Of a stretch of 17,382 nt of DNA, positions 1 through 5,945 are shown in pieces. The notes below the pieces were generated by a model, which searched no databases, had not been told where the DNA came from, and was given only the letters and a program-made list of their open reading frames with translations. Position numbers and translations under genes: made by a program. Source of the stretch: Bacteroidota bacterium (GTDB lineage Bacteria; Bacteroidota; Bacteroidia; NS11-12g; UBA955). The stretch's first letter is position 1, and each line of letters opens with the position of its first letter. The DNA is taken from assembly GCA_027488495.1 (NCBI GenBank), contig JAIYBO010000130.1, forward strand, positions 1 through 17,382, in the 5' to 3' direction.

Positions 1-106
1 CGTTTCCGCCACCACAGCCCATAAAAACAGCCACAACCGTTAGCAAACAAAGCATCAATGCAACTGAATACCCTTTTCTCGCACCAAAAACACTCAACTT
101 ATCCAT
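1..106 (-). CDS. gldD: Gliding motility lipoprotein GldD, N-terminal fragment (runs off left edge)
   Basis: Only the first 35 codons are present. The start ATG overlaps the gldE stop by eight bases (ATGGATAA), so the two genes are translationally close and surely co-transcribed. The peptide begins MDKLSVFGARKG, continues with a hydrophobic stretch (about residues 14-28) and then FMGC followed by GGGN. That is a lipoprotein signal peptide with the lipobox cysteine at residue 31. GldD is a lipoprotein required for gliding in Flavobacterium johnsoniae and is normally encoded right after gldE. The identity therefore rests on the gene order plus the lipoprotein signal; the diagnostic body of the protein lies outside the window. 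Confidence 0.75.
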   Translation of the reverse strand, partial: MDKLSVFGARKGYSVALMLCLLTVVAVFMGCGGGN

Positions 107-1460
107 TCAACAATCCCCCTGTATTTTCCAATGTAACCTTGATTTTTTTCACCTTCCTTGGGTCCGCAGATTCTACCCGAAACCGGACCGAACCCACACA
201 CACCTCGTCGCCACGCTTGGGCATCCTCCCCAATCTCTCACTCACCATACCACCCAAACTATCGCTCTCCAACTCCAAATGATCAAACATATCCATGCCC
301 AAGCCCAATTCGCGGATAAAATCCACCAAAAGCACCTTCGCCTCAAACAAAAACATGCTATCGTTCAACTTCACAAAAGATTTTTCCTCATCATCAAACT
401 CATCCTGCATATCCCCGAACACCTCATCCAAAATGTCTTCCATGGTGATCATCCCGCTGGTACCACCAAACTCATCCACCACAATGGCGATGTGATTGTG
501 ATTGGTCCTCATCTCTCCCAAAGTATCGTCGATGGCCTTGTTCTCCGGAATGAAATACGGCGCCTTCATGAACTGCTGCCAAGCAAAATCGGCCCCCGCA
601 TCCAAATGAGGAATCAAATTCTTAATATTCAGCACCCCCACAATCACGTCGATCGACTTATCATAAACCGGCATCCGTGAGAAACCTGCCTCACGAACAA
701 CCGCAAGCAACTTGTGAAAATCTATGCCCCGCTCCACCGCCGTCATATCAACCCGAGACCGCATGATTTGCTTCACTTGCATGTTGCTCATGTTTACGAT
801 GCCTTTCAATATCTCCTTCTCCTGTTGCGCATCCTCCTGATCCGTAGCCATGTCAATCGCCCGAGAGAGTTCCTCCGGCGTAAGCTCATTCGCCTGTGGC
901 TTGGCCTGTCGCTCCAACAAAGCCCCAAACTTCACCAACAAATGCGTAAATGGCCACAACAACCAAGTAAATGTGCGCATGGGATACACCAAAAATTTGG
1001 CCGATGAACGATAATTCTGCGTGGCAAATACCTTGGGCATCACCTCACCGAATACCAAAATAATCACCGTAACCACAATCGCCTCCACAAAAAACTTCAA
1101 CCAAGGCAATGCCTCCAAATCAAACACCTTCTCAGTGAGCAAAATGGCAATCAATACAAACGCCACGTTCACCAAAGAATTCAATAACAAAATACTCGCG
1201 AGCAAATGTTTGGGCCTATCTAGGATCGACAAGATCATTCCAGATGCAACCGATTTCTCCTCCCGCAAATCTTCAATATCACTGTCGCGATGAGAGAAAA
1301 AAGCATTTTCAGAACCCGCGCAAATGGCGGCGATGAGCAAACATACAATCAATAGAATCACATAAATCACAATTTCGGGAGCGTCTGCCGCCGAAAGTGG
1401 CTTCATGAGGGAATTCATCAAAAAAATCCCCGTGGGACCAGGATCATCCATATTCATCAT
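99..1460 (-). CDS. gldE: Gliding motility-associated protein GldE (CNNM/CBS/CorC-HlyC membrane protein)
   Basis: A 453-residue protein with the layout of the HlyC/CorC (CNNM, DUF21) family. Hydrophobic segments lie at about residues 29-50, 84-107, 118-144 and 158-180. A CBS-domain pair spans about 225-350 (with SRMPVYDKSIDVIVGVLNIK and HNHIAIVVDEFGGTSGMITM). A CorC_HlyC domain follows at about 365-445, ending near RVESADPRKVKKIKV. The family is linked to divalent cation transport. In Bacteroidota the copy between ssb and gldD is named GldE and is tied genetically to gliding. It starts six bases after the ssb stop and overlaps gldD, so mutY-ssb-gldE-gldD is one transcription unit. Three ATGs lie in the first four codons (MMNM), so the exact start is uncertain by up to nine bases. 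The transport substrate cannot be read from the sequence. Confidence 0.9.
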   Translation of the reverse strand: MMNMDDPGPTGIFLMNSLMKPLSAADAPEIVIYVILLIVCLLIAAICAGSENAFFSHRDSDIEDLREEKSVASGMILSILDRPKHLLASILLLNSLVNVAFVLIAILLTEKVFDLEALPWLKFFVEAIVVTVIILVFGEVMPKVFATQNYRSSAKFLVYPMRTFTWLLWPFTHLLVKFGALLERQAKPQANELTPEELSRAIDMATDQEDAQQEKEILKGIVNMSNMQVKQIMRSRVDMTAVERGIDFHKLLAVVREAGFSRMPVYDKSIDVIVGVLNIKNLIPHLDAGADFAWQQFMKAPYFIPENKAIDDTLGEMRTNHNHIAIVVDEFGGTSGMITMEDILDEVFGDMQDEFDDEEKSFVKLNDSMFLFEAKVLLVDFIRELGLGMDMFDHLELESDSLGGMVSERLGRMPKRGDEVCVGSVRFRVESADPRKVKKIKVTLENTGGLLNG

Positions 1461-1466
1461 GCGTTA

Positions 1467-1904
1467 TTAAAATGGCAAGCCATCGTCTTCATGCCCCAAA
1501 TCTACGGAATGTCCCGCATCCGATTCATGTTGGTCAGAAGAATGTGAATCATTTTTGCTTGCATCATCGCTTCTAGACGACAGCAAAGAACCCATCATTT
1601 GGAAATTATTCACCCTGATTTTGCGGGTCTGACGCTCCTGTCCTTCTGCATCTGTATATCTATCTGTTCGAATTTTCCCCTCCACATACAACAAACTGCC
1701 CTTCTTCAAATACTTCTCAGCCGTTTCAGCCTGCTTGTCCCACATCTCCAAATTGTGCCACTCCGTACTCTCCAACCGCTGCCCGTCTTTGGTATAGTAA
1801 TCATTGGTGGCCAATGTTACGTTAGCAACCACCCTTCCATTGTCTAACCTGCGAACCACGGGATCCTTTCCCAAACGGCCCAATAAAATCACCTTGTTAA
1901 TCAT
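1467..1904 (-). CDS. ssb: Single-stranded DNA-binding protein
   Basis: A 145-residue SSB. The OB fold occupies about residues 1-105 and has the family's opening (MINKVILLGRLGKDPVVRR), the EWHNLEMWDKQAE segment and KKGSLLYVEGKIRTDRY. A low-complexity Ser/Asp/His-rich linker follows. The protein ends in an acidic tip, EDDGLPF, equivalent to the DDDIPF tail through which SSB recruits replication and repair enzymes. It binds ssDNA during replication, recombination and repair. The length is normal for Bacteroidota. It lies 37 bp after mutY and 6 bp before gldE, in the usual order for this phylum. A short AT-rich palindrome touches its start codon. Confidence 0.96.
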   Translation of the reverse strand: MINKVILLGRLGKDPVVRRLDNGRVVANVTLATNDYYTKDGQRLESTEWHNLEMWDKQAETAEKYLKKGSLLYVEGKIRTDRYTDAEGQERQTRKIRVNNFQMMGSLLSSRSDDASKNDSHSSDQHESDAGHSVDLGHEDDGLPF

Positions 1905-1920
1905 AATAAACTGTTTATTA
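1904..1920. repeat. Short AT-rich palindrome at the ssb start
   Basis: TAATAAAC, a central T, then GTTTATTA: a perfect inverted repeat of 8+1+8 bases in the mutY-ssb gap. It overlaps the first base of the ssb start codon on the minus strand. It could be a weak hairpin or an operator half-site pair. AT-rich palindromes of this size do arise by chance. Confidence 0.35.
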
Positions 1921-1941
1921 ATTGCTTGAATGTCTTTTTTG

Positions 1942-2982
1942 TTATGTGAATTTAATCATTTTTTCCATCAACCGATGTATTGGCTTCAACAAAAAATCTG
2001 CTTCGTTGAGCCTTTCCCATCCGTCGTTCAATACAAACTTATCGCTCGAAATGCATAAATACCAACACCTTGCGTAAATTGTTTGATGCGTGAGTTGATG
2101 TTTGAACGATTGCTCGCCCTTCACCACAAAATTTTCCACAATACCCAACCCCTTGGCAACGGTTTCCAAATCCCAATCCGGCCCATCCCCCTCAATCATA
2201 GGAAACTCATACAACTGCTGCCATATTCCATCGCCCTCACGCCTCACCAAAACCCGCTCACCACCCACCTCAATATCCACATAATAAAAGTACTTGTTTT
2301 TGGGTTTTTGCTTTTTCGCCACAACCGGAATTTGCTTTTGCAAATTTTGCAAACGGGCGATGCAGGCTTCGGCGAGCGGACAAACATCGCACTTCGGTTG
2401 GGTGGGTAAACACAATGTTGCACCCACTTCAATCATCGCCTGGTTAAATACATTGGGATCCGCCCCATCCATCAAATCAAAAAGCAAAGAAAAAAGCTCC
2501 TTTTGGAACCCAATTGTATGAATTGGAGCATGCAAACCGAAGAATCTCGCCCCCACCCGCTTCACATTTCCGTCTATCGCAGGCACCTTTTCGCCGAAAG
2601 CAAACGACGCAATGGCCGCCGCCGTATAATTTCCCACGCCACGCAATCGCAAAATGTCTTTGTAAGTAGACGGAAACACCCCGCCAAACTCTGTCATCAC
2701 CTGCTTGGCCGCATAGTGCAAATTCCTGGCCCGGGAATAATACCCCAACCCCTGCCACAACTTCAAAACATCGCCCTCCTCCGCATTCGCAAGCGATTGA
2801 ATGTTAGGCAACTCCATCACAAACCGATTGTAATACCCTACACCCTGTACCACCCGCGTTTGCTGCAAAATGATCTCCGAAATCCAGATGCAATACGCAT
2901 CCGTTGTCTGTCGCCACGGTAGGTCCCTTGACTCAAGATTATACCATCTTGACAAAGTTTGGATAACTCTTTGCATAAACAT
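1942..2982 (-). CDS. mutY: A/G-specific adenine DNA glycosylase MutY
   Basis: MutY removes adenine mispaired with 8-oxoguanine or guanine. Numbered from the chosen start, RDLPWR and WISEIILQQT (catalytic Glu about residue 36) open the HhH-GPD fold. The helix-hairpin-helix LRGVGNYTAAAIASFAF and then VPAIDGNVKRV (catalytic Asp) follow. The 4Fe-4S cysteines appear as C-x6-C-x2-C-x5-C in CLPTQPKCDVCPLAEAC. The C-terminal third is the NUDIX-like 8-oxoG recognition domain. The frame is open up to a TTG at 3021, but I chose the ATG at 2982 (346 aa). It gives a family-like N-terminus, leaves room for the divergent HU promoter, and has a -7-like TTCTTTTG three bases upstream. The ATG at 2976 is also possible. 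It heads the mutY-ssb-gldE-gldD unit. Confidence 0.95.
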   Translation of the reverse strand: MFMQRVIQTLSRWYNLESRDLPWRQTTDAYCIWISEIILQQTRVVQGVGYYNRFVMELPNIQSLANAEEGDVLKLWQGLGYYSRARNLHYAAKQVMTEFGGVFPSTYKDILRLRGVGNYTAAAIASFAFGEKVPAIDGNVKRVGARFFGLHAPIHTIGFQKELFSLLFDLMDGADPNVFNQAMIEVGATLCLPTQPKCDVCPLAEACIARLQNLQKQIPVVAKKQKPKNKYFYYVDIEVGGERVLVRREGDGIWQQLYEFPMIEGDGPDWDLETVAKGLGIVENFVVKGEQSFKHQLTHQTIYARCWYLCISSDKFVLNDGWERLNEADFLLKPIHRLMEKMIKFT

Positions 2983-2985
2983 TGG

Positions 2986-2993
2986 CAAAAGAA
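2986..2993 (-). promoter_or_regulatory. Candidate -7 element for mutY (TTCTTTTG)
   Basis: It matches seven of eight positions with six of the six fixed-plus-free allowances except the A of TAnnTTTG, and ends three bases before the ATG at 2982. No convincing TTG box lies at the expected -33 spacing. The support comes mainly from its position. Confidence 0.35.
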
Positions 2994-3026
2994 CGGCTTT
3001 TGTAGTTTTTTTGCACCTCAATTATT

Positions 3027-3326
3027 ATGACAAAGTCAGAAATCGTAAACGAAATTGCAGTGCGCACTGGTTTAGAGAAGACCGCGATTGCCGACACAAT
3101 CGACAACTTCTTCGTTGTTGTTAAAAATTCTATGGTGGGTGGTAGCAATATCTACCTCCGTGGATTTGGTACATTTGAGTTGAAAAAACGCAAGACCAAA
3201 GTAGCTCGTAACATCAAGCGCAATACCAGCTTGGTAGTTCCTGCTCACTACGTAGCCCGTTTCAAACCAGCCAAAGAATTCGCTACCTTGGTAAAAGATA
3301 GCAAAACCTTGGCCGATAAGCTCTAA
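3027..3326 (+). CDS. HU/IHF-family DNA-binding protein
   Basis: A 99-residue nucleoid protein. The N-terminal helices (MTKSEIVNEIAVRTGLEKTA) dimerise, and the core strand NIYLRGFGTFELKKRKTKVA is typical of HU. The flexible arm reads ARNIKRNTSLVVPAHYVARF in place of the textbook NPxTG motif. This arm variant is usual for the Bacteroidota HU copy that sits beside mutY and the RNase E/G gene. The family bends and compacts DNA as dimers. The gene diverges from mutY across 44 bp and lies 23 bp before the TPR gene, which has its own -7 element. I could not identify a clean TAnnTTTG in front of the HU gene itself. Confidence 0.93.
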   Translation: MTKSEIVNEIAVRTGLEKTAIADTIDNFFVVVKNSMVGGSNIYLRGFGTFELKKRKTKVARNIKRNTSLVVPAHYVARFKPAKEFATLVKDSKTLADKL

Positions 3327-3337
3327 TTAACTTTACC

Positions 3338-3345
3338 TACCTTTG
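3338..3345 (+). promoter_or_regulatory. -7 promoter element TACCTTTG for the TPR gene
   Basis: A perfect match to Bacteroidota TAnnTTTG. It ends four bases (TCGC) before the GTG start at 3350. No TTG is seen at the usual -33 distance. The position predicts a transcript that begins at or next to the start codon. Confidence 0.6.
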
Positions 3346-3349
3346 TCGC

Positions 3350-4165
3350 GTGGGAAACACTAACCTTCGCGTTTGGTTCATCGCCGCAGTTTTAGGGCTG
3401 CTCGGTATCGTATTGATTGTCAATCGGTGGAAAACTGCCGAATTCACACCCAGCAAATCAGAAGCATCCAAGCCTTCCATGGCCGATATGCAAACGGGCG
3501 GACTTCCCCAACAGGAAATTACCCGCATCGAATTCCTGAACGCTGTTTTCGAAAAAACGAAACCCAGCCCCATCGTGGCGAGAGTCCTTACTGCCAAAGC
3601 AGGCACCTATCCAAAAGATTCGGTGCTTTTGGCGTTGAAATGGGCCGAAGAAACCGAAAACGCCCCGCTCATCGCCCTGCTGCAAACCGATCTCGCCGAA
3701 CAATTTAGTCCGGCCGATGACAAAACCGAAGTGGCCAGAAACCTCATCTTCGCCGGTGCAAGCAACATCGAGTCGCCCACAACCGCAGCCTACCTGTTTC
3801 AGTTGGGGAAGAAATACATCGACAAAGGATTGGAAAAGAACCCCAAAAACGTGGACCTCATGAACGCCTTGATCGTTTATCAAAGCGAATATTTGAATGC
3901 CCCCATGCAGTTCTTGGGTACGCTAAAATCCGCACTATCAGCCGATAGCAGCAACCTTGAAACCCACTTCATTCACCTAAATCTGTTAAAAAAGTCGCAA
4001 CAGTGGCCAAAAGCGCTGAAAAAATGCGAAAAATTAATATCTTTGCAACCCCAAAATCCTCGATGGTTGTTCGAAATGAGCGAAGTCTTTGGATTCATGG
4101 GAGATTCTGTCAATGCAAAGGTTTACCTCAATTTGGCAGTCAAAACACAGAAATCAGTTCAATAA
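3350..4165 (+). CDS. Membrane-anchored tetratricopeptide-repeat protein
   Basis: A 271-residue protein that starts with GTG. The next in-frame ATG lies after the membrane segment, and a -7 element ends four bases upstream, so GTG is the best start. Residues about 7-24 (VWFIAAVLGLLGIVLIV) form one N-terminal transmembrane helix. A polar linker follows, then an all-helical region. Recognisable TPR units occur at about 140-265, for example YLFQLGKKYIDKGLEKNPKN and WPKALKKCEKLISLQPQNPR. TPRs mediate protein-protein contacts, and the bulk of this protein should face the periplasm or the cytoplasm on a single anchor. It is followed after 16 bp by the small basic protein and then RNase E/G, so the three are probably co-transcribed. 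No precise function can be assigned. Confidence 0.85.
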   Translation: MGNTNLRVWFIAAVLGLLGIVLIVNRWKTAEFTPSKSEASKPSMADMQTGGLPQQEITRIEFLNAVFEKTKPSPIVARVLTAKAGTYPKDSVLLALKWAEETENAPLIALLQTDLAEQFSPADDKTEVARNLIFAGASNIESPTTAAYLFQLGKKYIDKGLEKNPKNVDLMNALIVYQSEYLNAPMQFLGTLKSALSADSSNLETHFIHLNLLKKSQQWPKALKKCEKLISLQPQNPRWLFEMSEVFGFMGDSVNAKVYLNLAVKTQKSVQ

Positions 4166-4181
4166 ATTAAATATATAAAAT

Positions 4182-4271
4182 ATGCCAAGCGGTAAAAAAA
4201 GAAAACGTCATAAGATTGCCACGCACAAGCGTAAAAAACGTCTGCGCAAAAATCGTCACAAGAAAAAATAA
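4182..4271 (+). CDS. 29-residue basic AURKAIP1/COX24-domain (mS38-like) ribosomal protein
   Basis: A tiny ORF reading MPSGKKRKRHKIATHKRKKR followed by LRKNRHKKK and a TAA stop. About two thirds of the residues are Lys, Arg or His. I recognise it as the short protein annotated in many Bacteroidota as AURKAIP1/COX24 domain-containing. It resembles the basic C-terminal tail of the mitochondrial small-subunit protein mS38, so a role as a small ribosomal subunit protein is likely but inferred. It lies 16 bp after the TPR gene and 28 bp before the RNase E/G gene, on the same strand. Its length puts it below most ORF cut-offs. The start ATG is unambiguous. Confidence 0.88.
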   Translation: MPSGKKRKRHKIATHKRKKRLRKNRHKKK

Positions 4272-4299
4272 GTTGGTTCTACCACAATAACTAGGCATT

Positions 4300-5856
4300 T
4301 TGTCCAACGAATTAATCATACAAAAAGGTTCGTCTGGGGTAGAAATTGCACTGCTATCGAACCGTAAACTCATAGAATTTCACCGCGAAACCGCCTCCGA
4401 TGGCTTTCAAGTTGGTGACTTCTACTTAGGCAAAGTCAAGAAAATTTCGCCATCACTCAATGCCGCCTTCATTCATGTAGGTGGTGAGAAAGATGGTTTT
4501 TTGACGTATTTCGATCTCGGCCCAAATCTCAAATCCCTGCGCAAAGTGGTCAAATCGGCCATTGCCGGTCAACCGCGCGCCGGTGATCTTGATGAATTTA
4601 CCATCGAAGAACCCATCGTCAAAACAGGAAAAATCGGCCAAGTACTTAAGTCCGGCGAACCCCTCCTGATCCAAGTGATCAAAGAGCCCATCGCCAACAA
4701 AGGACCAAAAGTTACCTGCGATATCTCCATCCCCGGAAGATACTTCATCCTCGTCCCCTTCTCAAATCACATCTCCATCAGTCGGAAAATTGGTAACCCC
4801 AAAGAAAAAGCCCGACTCAAAGACCTCGCCAACAGCATCCGCCCACACAATTTCGGTGTGATCGTGAGAACCGTGAGCGAAGGCGTCGCCATCGAAGAAC
4901 TCGATAAAGACATGAGGGATCTGATCAAAAAATGGAACGACCTCATCCGCGGACTGAAAAATGCCACCACCGCCACCAAAGTACTCGGCGAAGGCAACCG
5001 ATTGCAAACATTGCTGCGCGACATCCTCAATGATTCCTTCACCCAAATCGTTACCAACGACCCTGCCATCCACGCAGCCGTCAAAGAAACCCTGGGTAAA
5101 TACAATACCGATGCCGACAAAATATTGAAATTGCACAGCGGCAAAAACCTGCCGTTCGATCAATACAACGTCAACAGACAAATTCAATCTAGCTTCGGTA
5201 GAAACGTCCCCTTCAGCGGCGGCGCCTACCTGGTCATCGACCACACCGAAGCACTGCACGTCATCGATGTCAACTCAGGCAGCACCTCCTTCGACCAACA
5301 AAATCGAGAAGAGAACGTGCTCAAAGTGAACCTCGAAGCCGTGGATGAACTCGCCCGCCAAGTAAGATTGCGCGACATGGGAGGCATCATTGTCATTGAT
5401 TTTATCGACATGCGCGATCCCAAAAAGAAGAACGAACTGTTCACCGCTTTGAAGGCCGCCATGAAAACCGATCGCGCCCGCCACACCATCCTGCCCATGA
5501 GCAAGTTTGGTTTGGTGCAAATTACCCGCGAACGCGTTCGCCCCGCAACAGAAATCGCCACCCAAGAAGTGTGCATCAGTTGCAACGGCACCGGCAAAAT
5601 GGACTCCAGCGTGCAACTCCTGGATCGCATCGAAAACGAAATCAATTACCTGTGGGAAAACATGAACCAAAAACATGTCACCCTGAGGGCCAACCCGCTG
5701 ATTACCAACTTCTTCAAACAAGGCATCCCCTCGCTCAGAATGAAATGGTGGCTCAAACACAAACACTGGCTCAAACTTCAAGCCGATCCGTCTTTGTCGC
5801 TGACCTCCTACCAACTTGAGAACGACCTCAAACAGGTGGTAAATCAAGAGGCGTAA
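4300..5856 (+). CDS. rng: Ribonuclease E/G
   Basis: A 518-residue RNase G-type endoribonuclease that processes rRNA and decays mRNA. An S1 RNA-binding domain lies near the N-terminus (about residues 37-120, from VGDFYLGKVKKISPSLNAAF). The DNase I-like catalytic domain carries the metal ligands D323 in HVIDVNSGS and D367 in IIVIDFIDM (equivalent to D303 and D346 of E. coli RNase E). The Zn-link cysteines C425 and C428 lie in CISCNGTG. It lacks the long disordered tail of RNase E, so it is the short G-like form. The start is TTG: an in-frame TAA lies four codons upstream and no ATG or GTG lies between, and the protein then begins SNELIIQK as in relatives. It is probably co-transcribed with the two genes before it. 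Confidence 0.95.
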   Translation: MSNELIIQKGSSGVEIALLSNRKLIEFHRETASDGFQVGDFYLGKVKKISPSLNAAFIHVGGEKDGFLTYFDLGPNLKSLRKVVKSAIAGQPRAGDLDEFTIEEPIVKTGKIGQVLKSGEPLLIQVIKEPIANKGPKVTCDISIPGRYFILVPFSNHISISRKIGNPKEKARLKDLANSIRPHNFGVIVRTVSEGVAIEELDKDMRDLIKKWNDLIRGLKNATTATKVLGEGNRLQTLLRDILNDSFTQIVTNDPAIHAAVKETLGKYNTDADKILKLHSGKNLPFDQYNVNRQIQSSFGRNVPFSGGAYLVIDHTEALHVIDVNSGSTSFDQQNREENVLKVNLEAVDELARQVRLRDMGGIIVIDFIDMRDPKKKNELFTALKAAMKTDRARHTILPMSKFGLVQITRERVRPATEIATQEVCISCNGTGKMDSSVQLLDRIENEINYLWENMNQKHVTLRANPLITNFFKQGIPSLRMKWWLKHKHWLKLQADPSLSLTSYQLENDLKQVVNQEA

Positions 5857-5861
5857 CACCC

Positions 5862-5913
5862 CACTTGCGATTTTCCGTAATAAACAATCTCCTCACTTGC
5901 GATTTTCCGTAAT
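5862..5913 (+). repeat. Perfect 20-bp direct repeat between rng and the TonB receptor
   Basis: CACTTGCGATTTTCCGTAAT occurs at 5862-5881 and again at 5894-5913, separated by 12 bp, so the period is 32 bp (about three helical turns). The pair fills most of the 89-bp gap upstream of the receptor promoter and ends about 20 bp before the -7-like element. It is a candidate tandem binding site for a transcription factor. A recent local duplication is the alternative. The unit is not palindromic. Confidence 0.7.
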
Positions 5914-5933
5914 GCCCATTCGATGGCTTGATT

Positions 5934-5941
5934 TACATTCG
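5934..5941 (+). promoter_or_regulatory. -7-like element TACATTCG for the TonB receptor
   Basis: It matches TAnnTTTG with one change (C for the third T). It ends four bases (GGCC) before the ATG at 5946. That is the same spacing as at the TPR, DUF4143 and ruvC genes, and it supports the ATG over the TTG at 5928. No -33 TTG is seen. Confidence 0.45.
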
Positions 5942-5945
5942 GGCC

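Noticed and set aside
2983..3021. Longer MutY start at a TTG
   Set aside because: It adds 13 unconserved residues and leaves only five bases between the start codons of the divergent mutY and HU genes; the ATG at 2982 fits the family.
5275..5859. 194-codon minus-strand frame opposite RNase E/G
   Set aside because: An antisense shadow of the conserved catalytic and Zn-link region.
5928..5945. TTG start for the TonB receptor
   Set aside because: It would put six residues before a classic signal peptide and overlap the -7-like element.
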